A stretch of DNA of 64,000 nucleotides from Indibacter alkaliphilus LW1 (GTDB taxonomy: Bacteria > Bacteroidota > Bacteroidia > Cytophagales > Cyclobacteriaceae). A program made the position numbers and the translations under genes. How positions within the stretch are numbered: the first letter of the stretch is position 1; the number at the start of each line of letters is the position of its first letter. Shown in pieces: positions 1-8,118 of the stretch. The notes below the pieces were generated by a model, which did no database searches, was not told where the DNA came from, and saw only the letters and a list, made by a program, of their open reading frames with translations. The stretch covers positions 174,177-238,176 of the forward strand of contig NZ_ALWO02000033.1 of NCBI RefSeq assembly GCF_000295935.2, in the 5' to 3' direction.

Positions 1-162
1 TTCGATCCATCAACTACAAAGTAGTTGAATGTAATTAGCCACACATCGCCAGGTGTGATCTAATATTAAAATCCCTATCCTTTCATGTTGATGGCATCTT
101 TCCAAATTTTTATCAAAGCCGAAGTCTCCTCTTTTATTTCTTTCGGCATGATAATACAATCT
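1..162. other. window edge, no intact gene
   Basis: Nothing complete is visible. On the minus strand an ATG-started frame of 24 codons (149 to 75) ends at TAG. Beyond three more stops the same frame is open to the window edge (about 59 to 1) and reads ITPGDVWLITFNYF, which looks protein-like. This may be the beginning or a remnant of a gene continuing to the left; it cannot be settled from here. Confidence 0.2.
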
Positions 163-603
163 TTATGGATTCAATTTTAAATCCTGTGCTGCTACTATCT
201 GCCACTTTTTATCTCTGTATATCCAGGTATCTGTCCAGATATTGGTTGTGCTGGTAGAGTCGGCTTTTTTTGTCCAGGTCTCATTACCCTGTGCCACAGC
301 AGCCTCTCCGTAAAATCTTATGGTAACATTGAAAACCTTGGGTTTGTAAGATTGATTGGCTTTCATTTTAGACTCACGAATCAAGGTTTGTTTGTCATAA
401 AGATCACCCCTTAAACTTACCCCTACGAAGTCATCTGCTACAATCTTATCAATTACTAAAGAATCGCCCTCATTTATCGCTTCTGCCCATTCTTGTGCAG
501 ATTTTAAAATATAGGCGTTGGCTGCTTCATAATCTATTTTCTCAGAACAGGAGAAAAGCGTTAAACCTGTTAGAATTATTAGAAAATTTGATTTTATTTT
601 CAT
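163..603 (-). CDS. NTF2-like (DUF4440/SnoaL-type) lipoprotein
   Basis: A 146-residue protein starting with a lipoprotein signal (MKIKSNFLII, lipobox LTLFSC), so it is probably anchored in the envelope. The mature part begins with a helix ending in AEAINEGDSLVIDKIVADDF, the usual opening of DUF4440/SnoaL folds, and ends with DTWIYRDKKWQIVAAQDL, the usual last strands. Such folds form a cone-shaped alpha+beta pocket; many members have no known activity, and no catalytic residue can be assigned here. It is the first of a run of similar proteins within 5 kb on the same strand. The family call is sound, the function unknown. Confidence 0.8.
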   Translation of the reverse strand: MKIKSNFLIILTGLTLFSCSEKIDYEAANAYILKSAQEWAEAINEGDSLVIDKIVADDFVGVSLRGDLYDKQTLIRESKMKANQSYKPKVFNVTIRFYGEAAVAQGNETWTKKADSTSTTNIWTDTWIYRDKKWQIVAAQDLKLNP

Positions 604-687
604 AGTTATGGTTTGCTATTTAATAATAAGATGATGACTGGCTTTTGCTGTCGTTCTTTATCCAATTCTGGGGTTCGTATTCTTGTC

Positions 688-1638
688 TCATATTTCATGA
701 TTTATCAAGGGTATTTGTGCAATCCGGCAGGTATTGGATTTACTATATAATCCCTCTAAAAATCTAAATATTTCCACATAAGCAGTGGCTAATTCTTCCT
801 CTGTAGGACTATGCTTTCCGTTAGGGATAAACATCCTGGTATCTTTCTCCTTCCTCATGAGGGAAACAAACTGCTCAAAAGTTGCTGGCGGAATCTGGTC
901 ATCCAGGCCTCCATGCCAAAGAAAAATAGGAGGGTCATTGGCATCAAAGTAGCTAACTGGTGCATAAACAGATAATACCTCATTGCTGGTATAGCCTTCT
1001 GAGGGGAAGAGCGCTTTACCGGCATTACTAAATAGCTCGTATTCGTGATCTATGAATATTTTTTCTATAACATCTAAGCCATCTACAGGACCGGAGAAGT
1101 TTATGATACCCTTAATGCTTATTTTCGTATTCAATTTATCCGGAAAGGATGGGTTGTTTTGTCCTAAACCTACATTCGTGGCAATTTGCGCCCCCGCAGA
1201 AAAGCCGGTCACAATCACCTTGTCCAGATTCAAACTATAGTCAGCATTGTTGGCTTTGAGAAAATTCAGGGCATTGGTCAAGTCACTTGTGGCCAATGGA
1301 ATTCCTCTTTTTAAGCGATAATTCATGTTGACTACATTCAGGCCTTTCCTCAGGTAAGGTTCTATGTACCTTTCTTCCTGACTTTTGTCGCTCAAATAAT
1401 AAGCTCCTCCATGAAGGAAGACAATAGTGTAATTCCGTTTACCAAAGGATGTAGCATTTTGAGAAAGGTAAACGTCCATCACCTGTTCTGCATCTGAACC
1501 GTAGGAGACATCTTTCAATACTTTGTAAACTGTTTCCATTTCAGTGGCCGACAGGTCTGCTATGGATGTCAATTTTTTGGAGCAGGAGGAGAGAATTATT
1601 GAAAATATAAGGATCAGGTATGATGTGGTTATTTTCAT
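688..1638 (-). CDS. alpha/beta hydrolase (esterase-like) lipoprotein
   Basis: 316 residues with a lipoprotein signal (lipobox ILSSC near residues 15-19). The alpha/beta hydrolase signature is complete: oxyanion-hole HGG at 76-78, nucleophile elbow GFSAG with Ser147, acid Asp246 or 247 in GGLDDQ, and His276 in NGKHSP. This is the BD-FAE/hormone-sensitive-lipase-like layout of carboxylesterases; the substrate cannot be told. It sits 85 bases downstream of no coding neighbour except the NTF2-like lipoprotein on the same strand, with a 59-base gap to the S58 peptidase upstream, so co-transcription is possible but unproven. Confidence 0.85.
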   Translation of the reverse strand: MKITTSYLILIFSIILSSCSKKLTSIADLSATEMETVYKVLKDVSYGSDAEQVMDVYLSQNATSFGKRNYTIVFLHGGAYYLSDKSQEERYIEPYLRKGLNVVNMNYRLKRGIPLATSDLTNALNFLKANNADYSLNLDKVIVTGFSAGAQIATNVGLGQNNPSFPDKLNTKISIKGIINFSGPVDGLDVIEKIFIDHEYELFSNAGKALFPSEGYTSNEVLSVYAPVSYFDANDPPIFLWHGGLDDQIPPATFEQFVSLMRKEKDTRMFIPNGKHSPTEEELATAYVEIFRFLEGLYSKSNTCRIAQIPLINHEI

Positions 1639-1697
1639 GGCAGTAATGGTTCTTTGCTCTAAATATATTTTTGAAGTTTTTCGAAGTAAATACCACG

Positions 1698-2876
1698 TTA
1701 TTTTTTTATTCTTCCATACTTTTTTAAGATGTCTACTACTTCATTCTCAGGAAGTTCATAGACTGTAGTATTGTTTTTCCCAACCATGGTCTCAGCAGCG
1801 ACAAGTGCATTTAAAATAGATTCTTCGGTAGCCTGAGCAACTGCTTCGAAAAGAGGAGATATTTTGTCATTGGGAAGCATATTAACTTGCTGATTATTTA
1901 CCCGGTGGGCAGCACCTTCGTTGGCGGTAGAAAAAGCGATGAAAATATCACCCGAGTCATTTCCTCCATATCCGCCCAGCCTACTGATTCCAATAGGGAC
2001 TCTCCTGGTAAGCCTTTTCAGTTGATGGGGAAGTAAGGGTGCATCTGTGGCCACTATTACAATGATGGACCCTCTTTCTTCTAGGCGTTTTAATGGATCA
2101 CATTGGATTTGCCGATCGGAAATTTCCTTGCCTAATGGGACCCCCGCGATGGTCAGCGTCTTACGTGTTCCATAATTGGCTTGCACGATGACCCCTAATG
2201 TATACATGGTATTATTAATCACTACTTCCCGTGAGGATGTGCCAATTCCACCTTTAAACTCATGGCAAATCATTCCTGTACCCCCACCGACATTTCCTTC
2301 TTCTACGGGGCCAGCCTGTGCATTATCCAATGCTGAAAAAACATGTTCTTTTTTGACGTGAAAACCATTGATGTCATTCAAGTCTCCATCATAAGTTTCA
2401 GCAACTACAGGCAAAGACCAAAATATATCGAGTTCGTCAGGAAGTGGGTCAAAGTGCTTATTCTTAAATTGCCATTCCACCACGGCATCACGTACCACGC
2501 CGACACTGTGGGTGTTGGTAATGGCAATCGGTCCTTCGAGAAAGCCTGATTCTTCCACCCATGTGGTTCCTGTCATTTCTCCATTTCCATTGAGACTATA
2601 CCAGCCTGCAAAAACCGGATCGTAAGTTTTACCTCTTGGGAAAATTGCCGTTACTCCCGTCCGGACGGGACCTTCTCCCACGACCAATTCTCCTTCTCCT
2701 GATATCAGCGTGGTATGCCCAACTTCAATGCCCTTGACATCGGTGATGGCATTCAATTCACCTGTTTTTCCTTCAAGAGGTATCCCCAAATCTCTTGCTC
2801 GGGGTTTCTGGCCAAAGGATGGATAACAAATTAAGATTAAGAGGAAAATTAAAAATAATCGGTTCATATATTTCAT
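1698..2876 (-). CDS. P1 family peptidase (S58, DmpA-like aminopeptidase)
   Basis: 392 residues with a signal peptide ending about residue 22 (CYPSFGQ). The body matches the S58/DmpA family: GVTAIFPRG, THSVGVVRDAV, then GGGTGMICHEFKGGIGTSSR at about 197-216. In family members the GTSS stretch holds the nucleophile and the site where the precursor cuts itself into two chains. The family removes N-terminal residues, including D-amino acids in some members, or acts on beta-peptides; the substrate here is unknown. Secretion implies periplasmic or outer-membrane action. Met4 is an alternative start. Confidence 0.9.
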   Translation of the reverse strand: MKYMNRLFLIFLLILICYPSFGQKPRARDLGIPLEGKTGELNAITDVKGIEVGHTTLISGEGELVVGEGPVRTGVTAIFPRGKTYDPVFAGWYSLNGNGEMTGTTWVEESGFLEGPIAITNTHSVGVVRDAVVEWQFKNKHFDPLPDELDIFWSLPVVAETYDGDLNDINGFHVKKEHVFSALDNAQAGPVEEGNVGGGTGMICHEFKGGIGTSSREVVINNTMYTLGVIVQANYGTRKTLTIAGVPLGKEISDRQIQCDPLKRLEERGSIIVIVATDAPLLPHQLKRLTRRVPIGISRLGGYGGNDSGDIFIAFSTANEGAAHRVNNQQVNMLPNDKISPLFEAVAQATEESILNALVAAETMVGKNNTTVYELPENEVVDILKKYGRIKK

Positions 2877-2951
2877 TTTAAATTTTAGTCGTTTCTATTT
2901 GGTTTATTTATAGAAAATTAAACTTATCCAAACCGATTAAAGGTGAACTCC

Positions 2952-3464
2952 TTACTTGTCGGCCATAAACTCTGTGACCACCCGACTTCTTTCAGTTTCC
3001 ATTTCACAAGTCCAACTGTCAATCCACCACCTCTCATTTTCATAATGGAGCTGAATGCTATTCAATCCACGTACAGGGGATTCAATTTTGGGATCATTTC
3101 GGATCTCAAAAGCACTCCAAACCTGTGCTATATTTCCAAACTGGCTTACTGTTCTTTTCAGTTCTATCTCATAAAAATCTTGCTTTGGGGATAAAGCAAG
3201 CGGGATATATTCCGCCTCCAAAGCATGCGATTCCGCTTTTCCATTTTCATCTAATCTGGTAATTATGGCATTTTGGGAGTGGATATAGCGGTCTCGTTCA
3301 AATTGCCAAGGGTCTTCACTTGATCCTGAAACCACTTCATAGTAAGCAGTAATAATGGCATCGATGGATTGTACATCTTGAGCGTATCTGTCTTTTGGAC
3401 TTTGAGCGAAAACAAGAGGGCCAGTTAACAATAGGATTGGGAGTATTATGTTTTTTATCATCAT
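2952..3464 (-). CDS. secreted NTF2-like (DUF4440-type) protein
   Basis: 170 residues with a signal peptide (IILPILLLTGPLVFAQ, cleavage about residue 20), no lipobox. The mature part begins with a helix DVQSIDAIITAYYEVVSG and ends with strand NERWWIDSWTCEMET, the pattern of small NTF2-like/DUF4440 proteins. No catalytic motif is visible. It is the second member of the local NTF2-like cluster, and its sequence differs clearly from its neighbours, so this is not a recent tandem duplication. Met2 is an equally good start. Confidence 0.7.
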   Translation of the reverse strand: MMIKNIILPILLLTGPLVFAQSPKDRYAQDVQSIDAIITAYYEVVSGSSEDPWQFERDRYIHSQNAIITRLDENGKAESHALEAEYIPLALSPKQDFYEIELKRTVSQFGNIAQVWSAFEIRNDPKIESPVRGLNSIQLHYENERWWIDSWTCEMETERSRVVTEFMADK

Positions 3465-3575
3465 CCAGATTTTGTCTTTATATAAATGTTATGAGTTGCA
3501 ATTATCCTTTAATTTTATTTGCTACTTCCCGTCCAAATCCATGTAATCTACGACCAAATTGACCATGGCAGCAGT

Positions 3576-3716
3576 TTATTTCTTATTCAGCAAATAAATT
3601 GCATCTGCAAATTTTTCTCCTAAATAGGAAACTCTAATTGAATCTCTTTCAGCTTGCTGACAAATGCCGATAAACGGAAGAAGAAATGCGATTAATGTGA
3701 ATGCTGTTCGGTTCAT
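3576..3716 (-). CDS. small secreted peptide, possibly a frameshifted remnant
   Basis: A 46-codon frame starting ATG with a convincing signal peptide (MNRTAFTLIAFLLPFIGICQ) followed by QAERDSIRVSYLGEKFADA and ending LLNKK at TAA. Just past the stop the -1 frame continues as CCHGQFGRRLHGFGREVANK to a stop near 3508. One missing base in the A-rich AAGAAATAA would join them into a protein of about 70 residues. Either a tiny secreted protein or a recent wreck; not recognised. It lies between two NTF2-like genes on the same strand. Confidence 0.45.
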   Translation of the reverse strand: MNRTAFTLIAFLLPFIGICQQAERDSIRVSYLGEKFADAIYLLNKK

Positions 3717-3737
3717 AATTTTTTTGGTTAGCAACTG

Positions 3738-4247
3738 TTATTTTATGTCTTCAACATCGTTAAAAATATCCCATACAGACTCCCATTTACCATTTGGTTG
3801 TTTCTTACTCAATATTATCCATTTGTAAGTTCCGCTCGCCCCTTCTGAATCTCTTGTTTCAAAGCCAGAACCTCTAATTACAGCCCAATCGTCAAGAACA
3901 ATTACTTCCTTTACAGTTTCGGTCATTTCTATTCGAGTCGAATCATTCCTCTGATTAAACATTTCTTCGTAACGATCTTTAATCGCGGCTCTTCCGTGAT
4001 ATGATGGTTGGTCTGGAACCATAAATACAGCATTTTCCGAGTATGTGTTGGCACACCCTTCAGCGTCTCCATTGATCCAGGCGGTTACAAATTCGTTCGT
4101 TACCTCTTGAATCATTTCAAAGTCAGAACCGCTTGTTATTATTTCATTTTTGGATTGATCAGTAGATTTGTTGTAGCATGTACCTCCTATGAAGCCTATG
4201 ATAAGCAAGCCAATAGATGCAAGAATTTTAAAGATTGGTTTATTCAT
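3738..4247 (-). CDS. NTF2-like protein (SgcJ/DUF4440 family), membrane-anchored or secreted
   Basis: 169 residues. The N-terminus (FKILASIGLLIIGFIGGTCY) is either an uncleaved anchor or a lipoprotein-like signal with Cys near 24. The domain follows the SgcJ/DUF4440 pattern: FVTAWINGDAEGCANTYSEN, VFMVPDQPSYHGRAAIKD, then FETRDSEGASGTYKWIILSK and WESVWDIFND at the end. This is the member of the local cluster with the most standard domain sequence. Enzymatic activity is unproven for most of the family. Confidence 0.8.
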   Translation of the reverse strand: MNKPIFKILASIGLLIIGFIGGTCYNKSTDQSKNEIITSGSDFEMIQEVTNEFVTAWINGDAEGCANTYSENAVFMVPDQPSYHGRAAIKDRYEEMFNQRNDSTRIEMTETVKEVIVLDDWAVIRGSGFETRDSEGASGTYKWIILSKKQPNGKWESVWDIFNDVEDIK

Positions 4248-4461
4248 AATTGGTTGGTTTTAATAATTGATGCTAACAATTGACTAATGGCTTAAAAGTT
4301 TTCATCATACCTTTTTATGCTTTCGCAATTTTTCGTTTTCTCTTCCTTCCGATAATTATTTGACTAAAACATCGATGCTCCGAAAACCTGTAAACTTAAT
4401 TACTCAAACTAATTAAGTACTTATCTATAAATTTAGAAACCGATCAAGGACTAAGCCCTTT

Positions 4462-4950
4462 TTATTTTTTTCCTGAGAGTTGATTTTTCAAACTTAATGC
4501 ATCAGGAAAACCCCATTGCTCTGCTATTTTACCATCCGCTATTCTGTATATGGAAGTTTCATAGATGGTTACTTTAATACCGGTAGAGTCAAGTCCTTCG
4601 AATGCACCCTGATGAGTGCCTGTCGATTTATATCGTGTTACCACTTTGTCGCCTTCACTTACCATATCGACTATTTCTTCATTCCAGTCCGGAAATATTT
4701 TTCTATGACTTGAAATGGAATATTTTGCTCCTTCAATTCCTTTCCACTCAATCCCGTTTATAAAGTGGCAGACGAAATCGAATGCCAATATTTTATCCAA
4801 TTCGGCTATTTTTCCGTCGGTCCAAATCCGGTGATAATGCCTTACCACATCGCGATTAGCGTCCAGGTCTATTTCTTGTTTATATGAACTACAACTGTTT
4901 ATAAACATACAGGCGGTAAGCATCAGGACTGCACAGCGTGATTTTTTCAT
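4462..4950 (-). CDS. SnoaL-like ester cyclase-family lipoprotein
   Basis: The start is taken at the ATG giving MKKSRCAVLMLTACMF with lipobox FINSC; the frame is open 16 codons further but that part overlaps the remnant upstream. The mature domain reads RDVVRHYHRIWTDGKIAELD, HRKIFPDWNEEIVDMVSEGD, GTHQGAFEGLDSTGIKV and DGKIAEQWGFPD, which is the SnoaL-like polyketide/ester cyclase pattern (DxxG helix, FPDW motif, final EQW strand). Such bacterial members are usually of unknown substrate. 162 residues from this start. Confidence 0.8.
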   Translation of the reverse strand: MKKSRCAVLMLTACMFINSCSSYKQEIDLDANRDVVRHYHRIWTDGKIAELDKILAFDFVCHFINGIEWKGIEGAKYSISSHRKIFPDWNEEIVDMVSEGDKVVTRYKSTGTHQGAFEGLDSTGIKVTIYETSIYRIADGKIAEQWGFPDALSLKNQLSGKK

Positions 4951-4961
4951 TTGAAAATATT

Positions 4962-5147
4962 TCAATTCCATGCCCATAAAATATTGATGATCTTCCATTC
5001 CCCGTTGATTTTTCCAAGATGTATATAGTCAAAAAAGGCAAACCGGAATAAATGATTGAATGGTGTAGTCTTTCTCATAAGCTGAAGGTTAGGGATAAAA
5101 CATGGGCATACCTGTCTATGGTAAGATAGGAAAATCAATGGTGGCAA
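4962..5147 (-). pseudogene. C-terminal stump of a lumazine-binding/NTF2-like protein
   Basis: Only the last 25 or so codons look real: FFDYIHLGKINGEWKIINIL then WAWN and stop. That sentence is the standard ending of DUF4440/putative lumazine-binding proteins, where the strand with W-K-I-x-N-V closes the fold. The preceding codons do not fit the family and no upstream piece is recognisable before the S9 peptidase gene, so about 100 residues are missing. It overlaps the extended frame of the lipoprotein downstream. Confidence 0.55.
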
Positions 5148-5362
5148 AGCTTTAACTTAGGACGAAACGCACCTTTTTCTTCCCCAATGAACAGGATTAC
5201 TTTCCCGAAAGAGTTTTTTGTAATAAGCTTTGAAAAAAATCAAAAAAAAGGCGACTTCAATTTTTTGCTTTTGGCTTTGAATCCAGCTAATTGATTTTTT
5301 CATAATTATTTTTCTTTGATTCATTTATTGTAAAAGTGATTATCAATCGGTTGAGTAAACAC

Positions 5363-6856
5363 CTATTTTAAATAAGTATCCAGCCATCCTAATATGTACT
5401 TTTGTATTTCCTTTTGTCTTAAAGGATCAGCCGGATAATGACCTGAAACAGGAAATGCCATAAATTTTGTTTCTGTACCAATGTCTTGAAGCACTCTAAA
5501 ATATTTATAAGATTGCGATATAGGCACGCGTTCATCTTCAGTATTGGATAGGATAAGCGTAGGTATTTTTACATTTTCAGCATAAGTAATCGGTGAGTTT
5601 TTTATCCAGTTTTCCTTCACTTTTTTATCTGTAAATGGGGATTTTCCATTGCCAACCTCATAGTGATAAATAGCTCCCACATCACTTTGTGTATACTGCT
5701 CAAACCAATCTGTTACTGCCGCACCTGCAACGGCACATTTCCAGCCTTGGTAGTTTCCAATAAGCCAGGTAGTCATAAAGCCACCGTAAGACCAGCCTGT
5801 AACTGCCATGTTATTGCCGTCTATATAAGGTCTTTTCTTTAATTCTTTAATGCCCTGCATCACATCTCTTCCTGGCCCTTCACCCATATCACCATTTATG
5901 GCTTCCGAGAAGCCATAGCCCATATTATCGCTTCCTCTATAATTAGGTTGAAAAACAATATAGCCTTGGGCTGCCTTTAATTGTGCAGAAACATTAAATG
6001 TCTCCTTCGATGCAGATCTTGGTCCACCGTGGGGTTCAACTACCAATGGGTATTTTTTCTTTGGGTCAAAGTCTGGAGGAAAAGTAAGAATACCGTTAGG
6101 TGTAAATTGGTCCGATTTCCATGAAACTGTTTCCTGTTTTCCAAAAGTAAATGCATCCATTTCTTTATTAAAATGGGTCAATTTTTGAGGAGCTGCATCT
6201 GGGTTGGAAAGATAATAGAGTTCGTTAGGCGATTGCGAGGTGCTTGCTATTAAGGCGATTGCGTTATTTTTACCCACCGAAAATTGATACCCATACGCCC
6301 CATTGATACACAAATTACCTAAACTTATTTTTTTTGCCATACCGTTTAGTGGTTGCATCCAAAGCGAAACCGTATTATAATCATTGGCCGCTACAAACAA
6401 TGCTTTGCTATCGCTACTCCATTCAGCATTAAAAAAACAGCGGTCTATTGCAGCGGTTAAATTCTTCTCTTCACTGCTATTGAGCGACTTATAAAGTATA
6501 TCTGAGCCATATCCTACGTTCTTTAGGTTAAACTGATAGGAGATAGAGTTGCCATCTGGTGAAAAAATAGGTTTACCTTCAAGGTGAATGGCATCTTTTT
6601 GTACCGTTTTTGTTGTAATTCTGTTTATTTTTTTAGTTGATATATCAACGGTGTTAATAGTAGAAATAAGATCTCCAGAATAGGGTGTTTCAAAGCGCTT
6701 AAATGCTATTTTTTCGCCATCGGGTGACCAAGATATTTCTGACATTAAAAACCCAGTAAATAGAGACCATGTACCAGAGGTTAACCGTTCTGCTTTGCCG
6801 CCATCTGTTGCTATAAGCCACAAATGTGTGGAACTAGGCTTGGCTTTCACAAACAT
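5363..6856 (-). CDS. S9 peptidase, propeller end and catalytic domain (3' part of split gene)
   Basis: 497 residues from the first ATG after the frameshift. Residues 1-240 continue WD40-like propeller blades (EISWSPDGEKIAF, PIFSPDGNSISY). From about 265 the alpha/beta hydrolase begins (YPLVVEPHGGPRS), with the nucleophile elbow GWSYGGFM (Ser356), Asp441 in SNTEDERVP and His473 in SGHYPADP. All three catalytic residues are intact, so the domain could fold if translated, but on its own it lacks the signal peptide and half the propeller. Substrates of the family are short proline- or alanine-containing peptides. Confidence 0.75.
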   Translation of the reverse strand: MFVKAKPSSTHLWLIATDGGKAERLTSGTWSLFTGFLMSEISWSPDGEKIAFKRFETPYSGDLISTINTVDISTKKINRITTKTVQKDAIHLEGKPIFSPDGNSISYQFNLKNVGYGSDILYKSLNSSEEKNLTAAIDRCFFNAEWSSDSKALFVAANDYNTVSLWMQPLNGMAKKISLGNLCINGAYGYQFSVGKNNAIALIASTSQSPNELYYLSNPDAAPQKLTHFNKEMDAFTFGKQETVSWKSDQFTPNGILTFPPDFDPKKKYPLVVEPHGGPRSASKETFNVSAQLKAAQGYIVFQPNYRGSDNMGYGFSEAINGDMGEGPGRDVMQGIKELKKRPYIDGNNMAVTGWSYGGFMTTWLIGNYQGWKCAVAGAAVTDWFEQYTQSDVGAIYHYEVGNGKSPFTDKKVKENWIKNSPITYAENVKIPTLILSNTEDERVPISQSYKYFRVLQDIGTETKFMAFPVSGHYPADPLRQKEIQKYILGWLDTYLK

Positions 6857-6894
6857 GCTATGCTTGTTTACCTCAAATGCATCGTAGCCTTTTT

Positions 6895-7371
6895 CTATTT
6901 CTTTTTATTGGCCACCTCATCAAATTGCGAAAAGGCGATCATTTTTCCATCTGGTCGCCAGCTAAACACAAGCACACCAGTGGGCGAGTTTGTAATTTGT
7001 TTGGCTTCTCCACCAGCCATGGTAAGCACAAATATTTGTGATTTTTTTTCAGCATCAGCAGCAATAAAGGCCATTTGAGTTCCTGATGGTGACCATTTTG
7101 GCGAACTAACCGAAACCCTATCAAAGGTGAGTTGTTGACTGCTTTGTGTAGCAATATCCACTTGATGTATAGAAGATTTGAATTTATTTGTAAGCGTATC
7201 TGGTTTTGCCACCACTACCAAAATTGATTTTCCATCGGGTGCGATTTGCGGATCTGATAGGGTATACAATTTATCCATATCGTTTAATTCAAAACGCTTT
7301 TGGGCTGAAACCGTAATGGAAAAAAAGGATATGAATGCGATAAAGAGTATGCTAGTTAGTTTTGTTTTCAT
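6895..7371 (-). CDS. S9 peptidase, signal peptide and first propeller blades (5' part of split gene)
   Basis: Start taken at MKTKLTSILFIAFISFFSIT, a clear signal peptide ending at about SAQ; the open frame reaches nine codons further but that piece overlaps the remnant upstream. It carries blades of the N-terminal propeller (SDPQIAPDGKSILVVVAKPD, SSPKWSPSGTQMAFIAADAE, FSWRPDGKMIAFSQFDE) and stops at TAG after NKKK. See the joint entry for the frameshift. Confidence 0.7.
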   Translation of the reverse strand: MKTKLTSILFIAFISFFSITVSAQKRFELNDMDKLYTLSDPQIAPDGKSILVVVAKPDTLTNKFKSSIHQVDIATQSSQQLTFDRVSVSSPKWSPSGTQMAFIAADAEKKSQIFVLTMAGGEAKQITNSPTGVLVFSWRPDGKMIAFSQFDEVANKKK

Positions 7372-7387
7372 GATTGTTGTATTCTTT

Positions 7388-7660
7388 TTAGTATCCAATT
7401 ACAAAATCCCTTGTAATTTTTTCAATTGAAGCAGTTCCGGCAAGTTGCATATTACGGACCAACTCCCCCTTGAGAATGTCCAAGGCGATTTAAACGCCCT
7501 CTTGACCAAAGTCCCCAACAATATGGCCTTCCTATACAGACCGCATCGGCTCCAAGAGCCAAAGCTTTGAATATATCGGTTCCTCTTCTGATACCTCCGT
7601 CAATCAAAACCGGAATCTTGCCATCAATCTCTTCCACGATTTCAGGAAGACATAAGGTTA
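7388..7660 (-). pseudogene. remnant of FMN-dependent alpha-hydroxy-acid oxidase (lactate 2-monooxygenase-like)
   Basis: The minus strand reads [40 protein letters not shown] and RPYCWGL, the strongly conserved C-terminal part of FMN-dependent L-lactate/glycolate oxidases. After WGL the frame slips near 7515 and the correct continuation [20 protein letters not shown] and TASIEKITRDFVIGY is found in another frame, interrupted by a TAA at 7492-7490. The final stop is at 7388-7390. At least three lesions (5' deletion of some 250 codons, small deletion, nonsense) make it a clear pseudogene. Its end lies 17 bases before the start of the S9 gene. Confidence 0.8.
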
Positions 7661-8118
7661 AGGTTTACTTTTTTCATATTAACTCTACCTTGTCAAGTTA
7701 TGGAATCCTGATTTAAAAATTTTCAATAATAATTATTTTCTGACATTGGCTAAGTGTCCCTTTAGGGACTATATATGGGTAGTAAGAGTTTAATTTTAAT
7801 AGGGTTCCGTGCCTTTAGGTACGGGATATATGTTGTACCTAAAGGCACAAATCCCGTTTGATTGATCATTTGTTTTTACCCATATTAGGTCCCTAAAGGG
7901 ACATTTTCTTCATTCAGTAGCATTATTGAATAGAAATGTGAATTGTCGAACCGCTCTTTAAATTTGACAAAGTTGAGTAAAGTCGTTTTTATAAATATTA
8001 AATTTCAATCTCCCTTTACCCCCTACTGAATTTTCCTCCAGGGAGCCTGGTTTTGATGTACTTGAATTGCCCGTTGTGGTTGGACTCATGTTCGCAGACA
8101 TGAAACCATTTGCAGTAC
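7661..8118. other. intergenic stretch with REP-like element
   Basis: 458 bases without an intact gene. It holds the nested palindrome listed separately at 7755-7903. Between 7980 and 8118 the minus strand shows short open frames directly after the SDR stop codon (for instance KYCKWFHVCEHESNHNGQFK) without a start codon or recognisable homology; this might be another remnant. Confidence 0.4.
7755..7903. repeat. REP-like nested palindromic element
   Basis: Two nested inverted repeats. Outer arms: TGTCCCTTTAGGGAC plus TATATATGGGT (7755-7780) against ACCCATATTAG plus GTCCCTAAAGGGACA (7878-7903); each arm is itself a palindrome. Inner arms: GTGCCTTTAGGTAC (7809-7822) against GTACCTAAAGGCAC (7835-7848). 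The transcript of either strand could fold into a long branched hairpin. The layout resembles Bacteroidota REP/BIME-like elements moved by REP-associated tyrosine transposases, but no transposase gene is nearby. Confidence 0.65.

Larger units (their letters stand above)
5363..7371 (-). pseudogene. S9 prolyl oligopeptidase-family gene split by a frameshift
   Basis: The two halves (7371-6895 and 6856-5363) are one gene. The first ends NKKK at TAG (6897-6895). Reading one base back from position 6901 gives EIEKGYDAFEVNKHSMFVKA, which joins without a gap to the second half. Together they give about 670 residues: signal peptide, beta-propeller, and alpha/beta hydrolase domain, the usual size of secreted bacterial S9 peptidases. 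The lesion is one missing base in an A/G-rich run. Sequencing error, true mutation or programmed slippage cannot be separated from one sequence. Confidence 0.75.

Noticed and set aside
7755..7903. CRISPR array
   Set aside because: Repeats are inverted and nested, not regularly spaced direct repeats with unique spacers. No array was seen elsewhere either.
8020..8118. Short minus-strand frames after the SDR gene
   Set aside because: No start codon and no recognised motif; may be a remnant but cannot be supported.
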